Source of the DNA: Bacteroidales bacterium
GTDB lineage: Bacteria; Bacteroidota; Bacteroidia; Bacteroidales; UBA932
DNA length: 61,015 bases
NCBI GenBank assembly: GCA_022777585.1
Contig: JALFFZ010000010.1
Span: forward strand, 1 to 61,015
Direction of reading: 5' to 3'
The position numbers and the translations under genes were made by a program. The notes under the pieces were generated by a model that saw only the letters and a program-made list of their open reading frames with translations, was not told where the DNA came from and made no database searches. Position 1 is the first letter of the stretch. The number at the start of each line of letters is the position of its first letter. Shown here piece after piece: positions 45,129-55,710 of the stretch.

Positions 45129-45518
45129 ATGAAGGAGAAACACTTGAAAGAATTTTATTCTGTGCCGGACGGGTATTTTGACCGTCTGGAGGAGAGGCTG
45201 GTCCGCATTCCTTCAATGTCTTCCGACAGGGGGCGCGGGACCTTTTCCGGGATGAAGCCCTATCTTTCGCTGGCAGCCTCATTCCTGTTTATTTTCGCCG
45301 TCGGGACAATGGTCCTGAAACTTGCATCCGGGACTCCTGAGGAGGATCTCACGTATCTGGAGAGAATCAGACTTGCAGACCTTGTGCCGGTAACTGACCC
45401 TGGTCTCCTTTACCTTCAGGACGGGGAGGATACCGAATATGACGAGTTGGAACAATATCTTATCGAGAGCGGAACCACTCTCGAACAATTGGAATACTAT
45501 TATGAAGGGAATAATTGA
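45129..45518 (+). CDS. Small single-TM protein, possible anti-sigma factor
   Basis: MKEKHLKEFYSVPDGYFDRLEERL ... PYLSLAASFLFIFAVGTMVLKLASG; directly downstream of the sigma factor gene. Confidence 0.6.
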   Translation: MKEKHLKEFYSVPDGYFDRLEERLVRIPSMSSDRGRGTFSGMKPYLSLAASFLFIFAVGTMVLKLASGTPEEDLTYLERIRLADLVPVTDPGLLYLQDGEDTEYDELEQYLIESGTTLEQLEYYYEGNN

Positions 45519-45963
45519 ACATCTGGCGGTTACGCTTGCCGTCCTATTTATGTTTGCGCAGCCATCTTCGGCTGGCAGTGCCCACTACAGGGATTCTAAC
45601 GACAGGATGAGGGCCGAGAAAGTTGCATATCTTACTGCCGCAATGGATCTGACTCCTGCCGAGGCCGAGAAATTCTGGCCGGTGTACAATGATATGGAAA
45701 AGGCTCGCAAGGAGGCTTTCCGTAAAGTGATGGTAGCCTACGATGCACTTAAGAAGGGTCTCTCGGAGGGCAAGTCCGAGAAGGAGATTTCCACTCTCCT
45801 GAACCGTTATGTCGAGGCCATGAGGACTTCCAGGGATGTTGAGGCGAGGTTTACTCCGCAATTGACCCGTATTGTATCCGTGGAGAAGGTAGCGAAACTT
45901 TTGATCGGAGAGGAGGAATTCCGCAGGATGCAGATAGGACGATGGAACGAGAAGAAAAACTAG
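45502..45963 (+). CDS. Periplasmic Spy/CpxP-like protein
   Basis: Signal peptide, then RAEKVAYLTAAMDLTPAEAEKFWPVYNDMEKARKEAFRKV. Confidence 0.75.
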   Translation: MKGIIEHLAVTLAVLFMFAQPSSAGSAHYRDSNDRMRAEKVAYLTAAMDLTPAEAEKFWPVYNDMEKARKEAFRKVMVAYDALKKGLSEGKSEKEISTLLNRYVEAMRTSRDVEARFTPQLTRIVSVEKVAKLLIGEEEFRRMQIGRWNEKKN

Positions 45964-45966
45964 TGT

Positions 45967-46692
45967 TCAGGCAAATAGATAATAATCTTTGACAAGGGAG
46001 AGATACTGCCGGGTATAGCTCCCTTTTTCCATTATTACGAGGCAGTCCTCAACGGGAACAGCCCTCTCGCCAGACTTGAACGTGACGATGGTCCGGGATG
46101 GGGCTTTTCTTTGGACTGTCTTGATTCTCAGGATGTTGGATGGATGCAATCCGTGCATTCTGCCATATCTCAGCAATTCCTTTTCCTGGTCGGCAGGAAG
46201 GATGATGCATAGCCGGCCGCCTGTATTGAGCCTTGTTTCTGCGAAGGCCAGTATTTCCCTGTAGGAGAGTCCGTCTCCGGTATGTCTGGCAGTTGCCTTG
46301 CGTGCGTCCGGATTGGTCAACGAGTCATCGTAATATGGTGGATTCGAGACAATGAGGTCGAACCCGCAGTCCGGATTATATTCCGAGAGGGGAGTGTGCA
46401 ATGCCGTCAGAATGCCGCTCCAGGGGGATTCCCGGAAATTCTCGTCCGCCTCCCCGGCGGCATCTTTATCGATGTCAATTCCGGTTATCACCGTTCCTTC
46501 CCCTATCGGCGTACCGCTCAGTCTCTGGGCCAGGACCAATGCGACGGTGCCTGTCCCTGTTCCAATGTCAAGTATCTGTCTGTCAGAAGGTTGTATCGGT
46601 GCACAGATGCCCAGTAGAACGCCGTCGGTATTGACCTTCATTGCCGACCGCTCGTTCTTCACATCGAATTTCTTGAAATGGAAAATGCTCAT
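45967..46692 (-). CDS. tRNA1(Val) (adenine(37)-N6)-methyltransferase
   Basis: [28 protein letters not shown] ... [18 protein letters not shown] ... [15 protein letters not shown]. Confidence 0.93.
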   Translation of the reverse strand: MSIFHFKKFDVKNERSAMKVNTDGVLLGICAPIQPSDRQILDIGTGTGTVALVLAQRLSGTPIGEGTVITGIDIDKDAAGEADENFRESPWSGILTALHTPLSEYNPDCGFDLIVSNPPYYDDSLTNPDARKATARHTGDGLSYREILAFAETRLNTGGRLCIILPADQEKELLRYGRMHGLHPSNILRIKTVQRKAPSRTIVTFKSGERAVPVEDCLVIMEKGSYTRQYLSLVKDYYLFA

Positions 46693-47351
46693 TCCGCAGC
46701 GATGAATTGGCCGTCTTTCATGAACAGGGACCTGTCGCACATCTTTGCGAGTTCCGGGTCGTGAGTCACGATTACGATGGTCTGGCCGAGCTCGTCCCTG
46801 AGACGGAAGAAGAGATTGTGGATTTCGCTCTTCGTCACGCTGTCGAGATTGCCCGAGGGTTCGTCCGCAAACAGGACAGAGGGGCGGTTCACGAGAGCCC
46901 TGGCTATGGCGACCCTCTGCTGCTCTCCGCCTGAAAGTTCGGAAGGCTTGTGGCTGGTTCTTTCCGCAAGTCCCATTGTATCAAGCAGTTTCAATGCTTC
47001 ATCCTTGGCGGTCTTTTCGCTTTTTCCCGCAATCAGTGCCGGTATCATCACATTCTCCAGAGAAGTGAATTCCGGAAGAAGATGGTGGAACTGGAAGACG
47101 AATCCGAGTTTCAGATTGCGGAAGCGGCTGATTTCCCTGCGTCCCAGCCCCGTGACGTCAGTCCCGTCGATGATCAGGGACCCGGCATCAGGAGTGGATA
47201 GGGTCCCCAGAATCTGGAGCAATGTGGACTTGCCCGCCCCGGAGGCTCCCATTATGGATGTGACTTCGGATTTTTCAACCTGCAAGTCAATGCCTTTCAG
47301 AACTTTAAGCGTCCCGAAGGATTTCTCTATACCTTTGGCATCTATCATCAT
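46689..47351 (-). CDS. ABC transporter ATP-binding protein (LolD/MacB-like)
   Basis: [31 protein letters not shown] ... [33 protein letters not shown]. Confidence 0.95.
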   Translation of the reverse strand: MMIDAKGIEKSFGTLKVLKGIDLQVEKSEVTSIMGASGAGKSTLLQILGTLSTPDAGSLIIDGTDVTGLGRREISRFRNLKLGFVFQFHHLLPEFTSLENVMIPALIAGKSEKTAKDEALKLLDTMGLAERTSHKPSELSGGEQQRVAIARALVNRPSVLFADEPSGNLDSVTKSEIHNLFFRLRDELGQTIVIVTHDPELAKMCDRSLFMKDGQFIAAE

Positions 47352-47363
47352 TGTCAGAAAAGA

Positions 47364-48368
47364 TTATAGCCATTCGTTTTTATTGACAGTGGTCTTCGGC
47401 GCATTCGGAACGTTCCGGAAGTACGTGAACCCGGTGATTTTCTCCAGATCGGCGATGGAGATGATATCCTCTGCCTGAGGCTTGTGGCTCTTCTCGACAT
47501 TGTGCCTGAGCACGAATGCTGCGCATTGCAGTTCGCTTGCGGAGCAGTTGCGTACCGATTTGCCGCTTGCGCCGGACTTGGTCCTGAGCAGTTCGTAGTA
47601 GAACATTGTCGGACAGGAGACATCGCTCCTGCCGCCGAAAGAAATGGTCTGCGGTTCACAGGACTTGCCGTAAGCGTCAGTATATTTCTCGAAATAGCAG
47701 CCTACTACCTCGTAGAGGGTGTCTGCGCAGACGAGATTGTCCACGTGGTCTTCCAATGAGTTCCAGGCGGCTCCTCCGTTATTGAACGTGTCGCTGAACT
47801 GAGGGGCGATGTTCGTGTAGTAGAATACCTGCTGGTTCGTCGGCTTGCTGGATGTCCTCTCCGCGGAGCCAAGCATATGGCCCTTGTTGCACCCGCCGCC
47901 CGTCGATTTGGACGAGTACTGGATGTCGGCAGGGATTGAAGGGTCGCATTGATATGCATCAGTCCTGCCCGAGCCACCTACATACATCTCGTGCCTTGGC
48001 GCCGCTACCCACATAGGGCAATGATGGACTCCGCTGTAGCAGACAGTGTAGTTCCTCGCGGTCTTTCCGCCGCTTCTCTCGCCACCTGCGCAGAGATGAT
48101 GGGCGTAGTAGAGGCTCTCCCCGCTGTCGAGTTTCCCGTCCTTGTCGGCGTCAACGATTGCCGGGAGTTCAAACCAGGCGTAGCCGGCAGTGGCCGGTGG
48201 GACAACATCTTCCTGATTGTCACCTTCATTCCCGTTTCCGGACTCGTTCCCATTATTCCCATTTTCCTCCTGTCCGTCTCCGTCGACAGGTCCTGTCAGC
48301 AGCGGATCCTCCTTCTGGCAGGCCGCCAATACCGCCAGTGCCAAGAATATGCTCAGATATTTTTTCAT
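47364..48368 (-). CDS. DNA/RNA non-specific endonuclease lipoprotein (NUC1-like)
   Basis: MKKYLSIFLALAVLAACQKED; CNKGHMLGSAERTSSKPTNQQVFYYTNIAPQ..NNGGAAWNSLEDHV (betabetaalpha-metal nuclease signature); low-complexity linker after the lipobox; start may be 48380 (MKMTMKKY). Confidence 0.88.
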   Translation of the reverse strand: MKKYLSIFLALAVLAACQKEDPLLTGPVDGDGQEENGNNGNESGNGNEGDNQEDVVPPATAGYAWFELPAIVDADKDGKLDSGESLYYAHHLCAGGERSGGKTARNYTVCYSGVHHCPMWVAAPRHEMYVGGSGRTDAYQCDPSIPADIQYSSKSTGGGCNKGHMLGSAERTSSKPTNQQVFYYTNIAPQFSDTFNNGGAAWNSLEDHVDNLVCADTLYEVVGCYFEKYTDAYGKSCEPQTISFGGRSDVSCPTMFYYELLRTKSGASGKSVRNCSASELQCAAFVLRHNVEKSHKPQAEDIISIADLEKITGFTYFRNVPNAPKTTVNKNEWL

Positions 48369-48501
48369 GGTCATTTTCATTTTCCCAAAGTTACTGCTTT
48401 GCGGGGGATAATGCAAATGCCGAATATTATTCCTATATTTGACATTTGCGATGCCCTGGCGGATTTACAGACCAAATACAGACCAAATACATACCACTAC
48501 A

Positions 48502-50037
48502 ATGAAAAACTCGATCAAATACCTCTCTGCCATAGCCTTGGCGGCGGTATCCTGCGGCCGCAAGGAGGCTGCACAGAGGCCGAATGTGCTTCTGATTGTG
48601 GCTGATGATCTCGGAATGGGCGATATCAGCATTTACGGCGACGGCGCCATCCAGACCCCGAACATCGATTCTCTTGCACGCGGGGGAAGGATGTTCTGCA
48701 ATGCATACGCCACCTCGGCCACATCCACGCCGAGCCGCTATGCAATGTTCACCGGACTCTATCCATGGCGCAATGCCGATGCCAAGATTCTGCCTGGCGA
48801 TGCCCCTCTTCTCATCCCCGTGGACATCCCTACATTGCCGAAAATGATGCAGGAGGCTGGTTACAATACCGGAGCCATAGGCAAATGGCATCTCGGAATG
48901 GGAAACGGCAATGTGGACTGGAACACTCAGATAACCCCTTCGGCCAATACCGTGGGCTTCGACTATACCTGCCTCATTGCAGCCACCAATGACCGTGTCC
49001 CTACCGTTTATGTGCGTGACGGTCAGGTAGTCGGGCTTGATCCGGAAGACCCGATAGAGGTGAGCTACGAACATAATTTCGACGGGGAGCCAACCGCATT
49101 GTCCAATCCTGAAATGCTGAAGATGAGATGGCATCACGGACATAACAACTCCATTGTCAACGGAATTCCGCGCATCGGTTTCATGAGGGGCGGCCAGAAG
49201 GCCAGATGGGTCGATGAGGATATGGCCGACTTCTTCGTCGGGGACGTGAAGGATTTCATTGACAGACAGAGCGCTGACAAGCCGTTCTTCCTCTATTACG
49301 GACTCCATCAGCCTCACGTTCCCCGCGCTCCGCATTCCCGTTTCGTGGGCAGCACCGACCTCGGTCCGAGAGGTGACGCCGTCGTGGAGGCGGACTGGTG
49401 CGTAGGTGAGGTATTGTCATATCTCAATGCCAAAGGCCTGCTGGACAATACCTTGGTGATCTTCACCAGCGACAACGGCCCGGTTATCAATGACGGTTAT
49501 TACGATGATGCAGAGGAGAGGCTCGGCTCGCACGATCCGAGATGCGGGACACGCGGCGGAAAGTACAGCCTCTATGACGGCGGTACTCATATTCCGCTCA
49601 TAGTTTACTGGAAGGGCCACGTAAGGGCGGGATTGTCGGAGGATATAGTGTCCCAGCTGGACTTTTTCGCCAGTCTCGGACATCTTGTCGGTGGCAATGT
49701 CCCTGAGAACATCGACAGCCGCGACCATCTGGACACCTTCCTCGGCAACAAGGGTGAGGCCCGCGAAAGCATTGTCCTGGAAGCCCAGGGCCGTCTCTGC
49801 TACCGCTCCGGCGATTATGCCCTGATACCGCCTTACAAGGGCCCTGTGGCCAATATCACCAAGAATGAGCTCGGCAATCTGGACCATTGGTCCCTCTTCA
49901 ATCTGAAGGAAGACCGCGGCCAGCTCAATGACCTCTCGGCCACCAGCCCGGAAGTGCTTGAGGAACTGAAGTCCGACTTCCTTGCCGCCACGGGGACGTT
50001 TTACAAGACCAATGTAAAAGAAGAGGAACTCAAATAA
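48502..50037 (+). CDS. Sulfatase, S-type lipoprotein
   Basis: MKNSIKYLSAIALAAVSCGRKEAAQRPNVLLIVADDLGMGDI ... SATSTPSRYAMFTGLYPWR (S-x-P-x-R). Confidence 0.95.
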   Translation: MKNSIKYLSAIALAAVSCGRKEAAQRPNVLLIVADDLGMGDISIYGDGAIQTPNIDSLARGGRMFCNAYATSATSTPSRYAMFTGLYPWRNADAKILPGDAPLLIPVDIPTLPKMMQEAGYNTGAIGKWHLGMGNGNVDWNTQITPSANTVGFDYTCLIAATNDRVPTVYVRDGQVVGLDPEDPIEVSYEHNFDGEPTALSNPEMLKMRWHHGHNNSIVNGIPRIGFMRGGQKARWVDEDMADFFVGDVKDFIDRQSADKPFFLYYGLHQPHVPRAPHSRFVGSTDLGPRGDAVVEADWCVGEVLSYLNAKGLLDNTLVIFTSDNGPVINDGYYDDAEERLGSHDPRCGTRGGKYSLYDGGTHIPLIVYWKGHVRAGLSEDIVSQLDFFASLGHLVGGNVPENIDSRDHLDTFLGNKGEARESIVLEAQGRLCYRSGDYALIPPYKGPVANITKNELGNLDHWSLFNLKEDRGQLNDLSATSPEVLEELKSDFLAATGTFYKTNVKEEELK

Positions 50038-50040
50038 CTC

Positions 50041-50076
50041 AAGAAGGGGCTGACCACAATCGTTCAGCCCCTTCTT
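50041..50076. terminator. Bidirectional intrinsic terminator between convergent sulfatase and esterase genes
   Basis: AAGAAGGGGCTGA / TCAGCCCCTTCTT, 13-bp perfect stem, 10-nt loop. Confidence 0.88.
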
Positions 50077-50104
50077 CTGTCATGTCGCCTGAGCGGAGTA
50101 TTTT

Positions 50105-51664
50105 CTACAGGTCCACCTCCACGTAGGCCGGATAAAGCCTGTATGGGTCGTAGTAGAGGGCGCAGCTGTTCACCAGGTTCTCGAGCTTGAGCTCCGGAAT
50201 GCCCTTCCAGGCCTGCTTGCCGTTGATGTTGACGGTGACTTCCTTTGTCAGGTCCACGAGCTCGCTGCCGAGGAAGATTCCCAGCTTGCCGCCGCTGACA
50301 TTGGAGTAGGTCTTGTCGTAGGCGATTGGCATCTTGTGCTTGTCCTCCCAGGCGGTGGCGGTGTAGCTGACTTTGCTGACATTGATATCGACAGTGTTGC
50401 CGGTGATGGTCATCTCGTAGCATCTCCGCTCCGTAGGCTTCTCAGTCTCAGGGATATAAAGGTTGTAGAATCCTCTTCTGTAGATGCCGTCCTGCTCCAG
50501 ACGCTCCCAATAGACGTATTTCGGATTGGTCTTGCGGGTCTTGTTTATGAGCCATGGAATCGTGTCGTAATAGAGGAGGTTCGCCGTTGCGTGATAAGCT
50601 CCCTCGACCACGTCGATCTTGTGGTCATAGTAGCCCGGATGTGCGGCCTGCAGCCTCTCGAAGTCGGCCTTTGCGGCTGCTGTGAGGGCATTTCTGCCGT
50701 AGCTGTCGTCCAGTGAGCCGGTCCTCAGGCAGAATGCAATGTTGGCGCTGTTCTCGGACGGGGCGTTCACAAGCGGCTCTCCTCCCGCAATCGGGCCGAC
50801 ACCTGCGAGATAGTCTGCGTAGAATGATGCCAGTCTCTGGCTGCCGTATGCTCCCTCGGAAATGCCGAAGAAGAAGAATCTGTTCGGGTCAATGTCGCTG
50901 TCCCCGAGGAATATCTGGCGGATAATCTTGTCCCAGACATACTGCTTGCCCTTCTGCCACCAGCGGTAGAAACTGAACTCGTCCGTGGTGATTCCGTTCG
51001 GTATGCGTGGCACGAAATAGGCCGACGGGCCTGCCTTCACATAGTCCTGTGAGCAGAGACTGTAGCCTGTGTTCCACTCGGATGACACTCCGCCGGAGCC
51101 GTGGAGATATACGAATGCAGGGAAGCCGTTCTCAGGCTTCGAGCCTCCGCCATAGCCCCAGTGATAGTTCATCTTGACTACCTCATTGGTATTCCACCAG
51201 TAGGTGCCGTCGTATTCCCATTTCGTCTCGAGTTCGACTGGAAGCTTGAAGTAGCCGAAGTCATTCTCGCTGTCGAATGCAATGATTTGCTGGAGCTTCT
51301 CCTCGGAGAAAGACTCGTTGGCTGCCTTCCAGAGCGACCATACGCGTTTTTGCGTAGACTCGATGTCATTCACATCGACAAGGTCGCTTGCCGAATAGGT
51401 ATCCATGCCGGAATCCGTGTACCGTTTCAGGCTGCCGAGTTCATTGAGGAAAAACTGCCTTATGGCATCCTCGCTGGCCACAGGCGGCTCATTTTCACCA
51501 CCTTCACCCGGATTGTCTGTACCTTCGCCCGGCTTCTCGTCACCTTCACCCGGCTTCTCATCCCCATCGTCCACGGCAATCTTGTTCTTGTCGGAGCAGG
51601 AATACAGGGCGGGCACTGCCGACGCCAGGCCCAAAATCACGAATAATCTGAATATGCGTTTCAT
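50105..51664 (-). CDS. Alpha/beta-hydrolase esterase-like lipoprotein with Pro/Gly/acidic tether
   Basis: Lipobox YSCSDKNK; DDGDEKPGEGDEKPGEGTDNPGEGG; FFFFGISEGAYGSQRLASFYADYLAGVGPIAGG nucleophile elbow. Confidence 0.8.
   Translation of the reverse strand: MKRIFRLFVILGLASAVPALYSCSDKNKIAVDDGDEKPGEGDEKPGEGTDNPGEGGENEPPVASEDAIRQFFLNELGSLKRYTDSGMDTYSASDLVDVNDIESTQKRVWSLWKAANESFSEEKLQQIIAFDSENDFGYFKLPVELETKWEYDGTYWWNTNEVVKMNYHWGYGGGSKPENGFPAFVYLHGSGGVSSEWNTGYSLCSQDYVKAGPSAYFVPRIPNGITTDEFSFYRWWQKGKQYVWDKIIRQIFLGDSDIDPNRFFFFGISEGAYGSQRLASFYADYLAGVGPIAGGEPLVNAPSENSANIAFCLRTGSLDDSYGRNALTAAAKADFERLQAAHPGYYDHKIDVVEGAYHATANLLYYDTIPWLINKTRKTNPKYVYWERLEQDGIYRRGFYNLYIPETEKPTERRCYEMTITGNTVDINVSKVSYTATAWEDKHKMPIAYDKTYSNVSGGKLGIFLGSELVDLTKEVTVNINGKQAWKGIPELKLENLVNSCALYYDPYRLYPAYVEVDL
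51497..51565 (-). repeat. Short 21-bp tandem repeats encoding (GDEKPGE)n tether
   Basis: GDEKPGEGDEKPGEGTDNPGEGG. Confidence 0.75.
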
Positions 51665-51685
51665 AATATGCTTATTGTCAATTGA

Positions 51686-53464
51686 TTAAAATTCACCCAC
51701 GCTCCAGATGCCGTCGCCTCTGCGCTTGAACCATACGTCCACTATCTTGCCGAGCTCCATCGGAGTCCTGTCGGTCTCCTGCATAACTCCGGCTCCGGAG
51801 GTGGCATTGTACATCATTTTCTTTGAGTCATATACCACGCATTTGTTCGCCTGGTATCTCACATCCTTCATGTTCACCACGATCACGCTTCCGTCATCGA
51901 GTCCCAGGGCGGTCCACCACATATTGTAGTTGCCCTCGCCGCTGAGGCTTATGATATTGGCCCTCAATGGCTTGTCAAAATATGCGGATACAGGGAGGGT
52001 TCTGTTCCTGAGGTCATAGACGTAGAGCTGGCTGCCCACTGCCAGCATTGCGTAAGGGCAAGGGTAGGTGTTATAGACATAAGGGGATACATAGAGAGCG
52101 TCAGGGTCTCCCGGAAGTCCCTTGATTTCCTCGATGCGGGCATTGGTAACCTTGTACTCGAAGTTGCCCCTGCCGAAATTGGTCCTGCTGATCCACATTT
52201 CCTGCAGGAAATATCGTCCGTCCCGCTTGAATACCACGAAGGTGGAGGTGTATTCCCTGACGAAGATGGTGCCGGTGGAATAGCCGATAGTGAATACCTT
52301 TTCGGCCGCGCTCATGTCCTCCGGGCTGATGTACATTGACTGTGAGCCGTCGTCCGAGCTGACCGCGGACTCGTTCTGGATATTCAGAATCGGGAAACTG
52401 TGGCCTGCTCCGACATCTCCCTCCTGCATGTCCCATTCCACTGAACCGCCTGAGTCGCATACGTGGAACATCCTTTTGCGCCTGGAATCATAGACCACGC
52501 AGGCGTTCGGACTTATGCTGAACGGATGCATGTACAGGGAGCATCCGGATACTGCCTCTCCGTCGTATTCGAGCTGATTGTTCAGGAATTTTCCGGAGTG
52601 GAAGAGCTTGTTGGAATTCTTTACCCTGGTGTAGATATGGCCGTCCTGATCCGTGACAAGGTCCACTCTCGTCATCATCATTGCCTGGCTGATGTGGTCC
52701 ATTCCCTCCGGATAGGAGCCGCCCGGGAAGACTGCCTCAATGCTGCCCACAGGGTCTTTCCTGAAGGTTTTGCCGTTGATGTCGATAGCTCCGCCCTCTG
52801 TCATCACGAGAATCTGGCCTACGGTAGTCTTGTCGTTGCAGTAATGCTCGTGGATGCCGATCGGCCCGGCAGGGAGATCCTCGCCGTTCTCCTTGAAGTA
52901 CAGGTCAGGATATTCCACATAGGACTTCATTACCATTCCCGGATTCTCGTTCCCCTCCTCGAGGCCTGCGATTCCGGCCACGTCCTCGCTCTTCCATTTG
53001 ATGAAGGAGAGGCTGCTCCTGCCGTTCTCCTTTTCGGAGAGCACAAGCACTCCGTACGCGTCGTACACCGCCTTGACATTGACGGTGACCCCGGCGAATG
53101 TCTGTATGTCCGTCACAGGGTCCGTCACTACCAGAAGCAATGTCTTCTTGTCAATGAGTTCGTCCGGGGTCCATTCGAAATCCAGGGTATTCCACTCGTC
53201 CCTGGTCTCCCCTTCGAGAGAGCCGAGATACCAGCGGTACTCGAGCCGTTCAGCATCACCCTCGCCGGAGACGAAGTTCAGCTTCGGGTGGATCGAGATG
53301 GTCTCCCCGCGCGTGATATTGTAAGGATTGGCGCAGTTCAGGCTGATGCTCAATGCATTGGCATCGTGATACTCATAGTTGCCCTTGTCCTTGTAGCAGC
53401 CCTGAAGACCCAGAACGAGGGCCAGGGCAGCCAGTGTTTTCAATATGTTTCCAAAGAGATTCAT
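51686..53464 (-). CDS. PKD-like family lipoprotein (SusCD-associated)
   Basis: MNLFGNILKTLAALALVLGLQGCYKDKGNYEYHDAN; PKD-like start LKFVSG..EYRWYL. Confidence 0.8.
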   Translation of the reverse strand: MNLFGNILKTLAALALVLGLQGCYKDKGNYEYHDANALSISLNCANPYNITRGETISIHPKLNFVSGEGDAERLEYRWYLGSLEGETRDEWNTLDFEWTPDELIDKKTLLLVVTDPVTDIQTFAGVTVNVKAVYDAYGVLVLSEKENGRSSLSFIKWKSEDVAGIAGLEEGNENPGMVMKSYVEYPDLYFKENGEDLPAGPIGIHEHYCNDKTTVGQILVMTEGGAIDINGKTFRKDPVGSIEAVFPGGSYPEGMDHISQAMMMTRVDLVTDQDGHIYTRVKNSNKLFHSGKFLNNQLEYDGEAVSGCSLYMHPFSISPNACVVYDSRRKRMFHVCDSGGSVEWDMQEGDVGAGHSFPILNIQNESAVSSDDGSQSMYISPEDMSAAEKVFTIGYSTGTIFVREYTSTFVVFKRDGRYFLQEMWISRTNFGRGNFEYKVTNARIEEIKGLPGDPDALYVSPYVYNTYPCPYAMLAVGSQLYVYDLRNRTLPVSAYFDKPLRANIISLSGEGNYNMWWTALGLDDGSVIVVNMKDVRYQANKCVVYDSKKMMYNATSGAGVMQETDRTPMELGKIVDVWFKRRGDGIWSVGEF

Positions 53465-53474
53465 AGAGATTCGA

Positions 53475-54173
53475 TTAGATGATAGGTAACTCCATCGGCG
53501 AACCGTCTTCCTCGGTGATGCCGTTCTCCTCAATGTATTCCTTGAACCCGAGGACGAGTTCGCGGAGTTCCGACGGCTCGAGGTCCGAGATGTCTGTCAG
53601 TCCGCAATAGTTGTAGAAGGCATTGTACTTCGCCGGGGTGTACTCCCCGAGGTAGCAGAGCGCAATGAATTCCGTCCACCACTCAGGCTTGAGCGGGGTG
53701 TTGTCGTAGATGACCTGTGCGGTGAGCTGGTCCTCATATCCGAGATTGAAATGCTTGCCGGCAAGCAGGAGAATCGTGAGCGTCACCTTTTCCTCATCCA
53801 TTCTCGGAGTCTTGAAAAGCTTGATTTTCAGGTCAGTGGAGATTTCTCCCGCTTTCAGTACAGGTGCCTCGATTTCATATTCGTTCTCCTCTGCCGTGGT
53901 CTCTTCTTCCACTACGGCCACCTCGAAAGGCCTGTCGTAGTCGGTGACGTGTCCGATGAGGTTCACCTTGAAGCTGACCTCCATCTCCGACGCTCCCGCA
54001 TAGGAGGCGAACGACTTGGTCAGATGGGCCAGGTCGATGGACTCACCGTCCGCGAAATCCTCCTGCTGGATGTAAAGCATGCTTTTGGCCGTGAATGTCG
54101 GAGTCTCCTGCTCCCTGCATCCCGCTATGGCGAGAACTCCCGCCAGGGCCATATATTTTACGAAATTTCTCAT
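53475..54173 (-). CDS. DUF4843 family lipoprotein
   Basis: IAGCREQE..; VSFKVNLIGHVTDYDRPFEVAVVEEETTAEENEYEI; position between SusD and PKD-like genes. Confidence 0.8.
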   Translation of the reverse strand: MRNFVKYMALAGVLAIAGCREQETPTFTAKSMLYIQQEDFADGESIDLAHLTKSFASYAGASEMEVSFKVNLIGHVTDYDRPFEVAVVEEETTAEENEYEIEAPVLKAGEISTDLKIKLFKTPRMDEEKVTLTILLLAGKHFNLGYEDQLTAQVIYDNTPLKPEWWTEFIALCYLGEYTPAKYNAFYNYCGLTDISDLEPSELRELVLGFKEYIEENGITEEDGSPMELPII

Positions 54174-54176
54174 ACT

Positions 54177-55697
54177 CTAGAAAATTGTCTCGTTCTCAGG
54201 CATCGGGAAGTACCACCAGGTCTCCCTGAAACTGTCAGAGGTGTCCCAGGCATTCGGGGCGACATTGAGTTTCTTGCAATAGAGGAAAATCTGCCCTTCC
54301 TCCACGAATTCGAGCCTGACGTCGTTGAGGAGCTCGCTCCGGAATGTCTCCGTATTGCCGATTTTCCCTGCAAGCTGGTTCTCAGGTGCGCTTCTGCCTA
54401 CCTGGACTGTCTCGATATAGTCGGCGGCCCTGTCCCAGAGGGCATCGTCGGCAGCCTTTTCCGCCAGGATGTAGTACATCTCCGAGAGCCTTATCACCGG
54501 GATGATGTCCTGTGTGGCCGTGGTCAGGTCTCCCGACATTGACGGGGTGGTGTAGCGGGCGCAGACATTGTTGCCGGCCGTGTTCTTCTTCACAAGGGTG
54601 CTCCATCTGTAATCCGATGTGGATGAACTGACAAGCATGCTGTACATCGCATTGAGCTGGAGGGTGGTGCCGGTGGAGCGGAAGCGGTTGTAGTCGTCTA
54701 TGAGGGTGGACTTGCTCACTCCGAAGATGAGGTCGCTGCTGAGCTTGTAGTCGGCCTGGGCATCCTCCGTTGATGTGAATGTGAAGAGTTTTCCGCCCGG
54801 CGAAGTCGCATCGATGACAATGCGGGCGGCCCTGGCGGCCTCCTCGTGGTTGCCTGCGTAGTTGTAAACCCTGGCCAGCAATGCGGTGATGGCGTAGTAG
54901 TTCATCCTGTAGCCCCTGAATGCGAAGAAAATGTCATCTGTCTGCGGGTAGGCGCTGCTGTAGGTCTTTCCGGAGAACCGGTATTTCGTCGTGAGCCTGT
55001 ACTGGTTCAGGTTGTCCGCAAGGTCGTATCCGGCCACGAGCTCCTGAGCCGCAATGTAGTCCGCAATGATTCTGTCGATGAAGGCCGGAATCTCGAGGTA
55101 GTCGGCTATGTCCTTCGAGAACTTGTCGTAATAAGGCAATGCCACAGGCAGTTTTCCCTCCTCGTCCGGCTTGTAGAGATCCGGAGTCGGGGCGAAGTAA
55201 ACGAGGATGAGATAGTGGCAGAATGCCCTGATTGCCAGGGCTTCTCCCTGTATGAGATTGCGCTCCGTCTCTCCGCCCTTGAACTTGCCGGCAGGCTCGT
55301 CCCCGATCTTGTCTAGGATGTTGTTGCAGTTGGCGATGGCGTTGTAGGCGGTGGACCATATTCCGGAAATTATGCTCTTGACTCCGTTCGTCGTGTAGGT
55401 GTAGCTGGCGACATCCTTGTAGTCAAGATTGTTCTTGTATGCGGAATTCCATTCATGCGTGTGCGCCAGAGCCTCCGTCATTCCGTAGGACAGCTCGCGT
55501 CCGTAGAGGGAGGTGGAGGACAGCTTGAGATAGATTCCGTTCAATGCAGTACGGTAACCCTCTCCCTTCGAGAACAGGTCGTTCTCGCCCATAGTGTCGG
55601 CAGGCTGGATGTCCAGCCATTTGCAGGATGTGGTCCCGAATGCCAGGAAAGCTGATGCCAGGAGGATTATTCCTCTCTTCAATATGCTGATTTTCAT
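54177..55697 (-). CDS. SusD/RagB family lipoprotein
   Basis: TTSCKWLDIQPADTMGENDLFSKGEGYRTALNGIYLKLSS. Confidence 0.94.
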   Translation of the reverse strand: MKISILKRGIILLASAFLAFGTTSCKWLDIQPADTMGENDLFSKGEGYRTALNGIYLKLSSTSLYGRELSYGMTEALAHTHEWNSAYKNNLDYKDVASYTYTTNGVKSIISGIWSTAYNAIANCNNILDKIGDEPAGKFKGGETERNLIQGEALAIRAFCHYLILVYFAPTPDLYKPDEEGKLPVALPYYDKFSKDIADYLEIPAFIDRIIADYIAAQELVAGYDLADNLNQYRLTTKYRFSGKTYSSAYPQTDDIFFAFRGYRMNYYAITALLARVYNYAGNHEEAARAARIVIDATSPGGKLFTFTSTEDAQADYKLSSDLIFGVSKSTLIDDYNRFRSTGTTLQLNAMYSMLVSSSTSDYRWSTLVKKNTAGNNVCARYTTPSMSGDLTTATQDIIPVIRLSEMYYILAEKAADDALWDRAADYIETVQVGRSAPENQLAGKIGNTETFRSELLNDVRLEFVEEGQIFLYCKKLNVAPNAWDTSDSFRETWWYFPMPENETIF

Positions 55698-55710
55698 ACT
55701 CTTCTGAATT

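Noticed and set aside
48433-49335. 300-aa minus-strand ORF
   Set aside because: Antisense to the sulfatase gene, which has full catalytic motifs.
52463-53482. 339-aa plus-strand ORF
   Set aside because: Antisense to the PKD-like lipoprotein gene; codon-bias shadow.
53751-54542. 263-aa plus-strand ORF
   Set aside because: Antisense to the DUF4843 and SusD genes.
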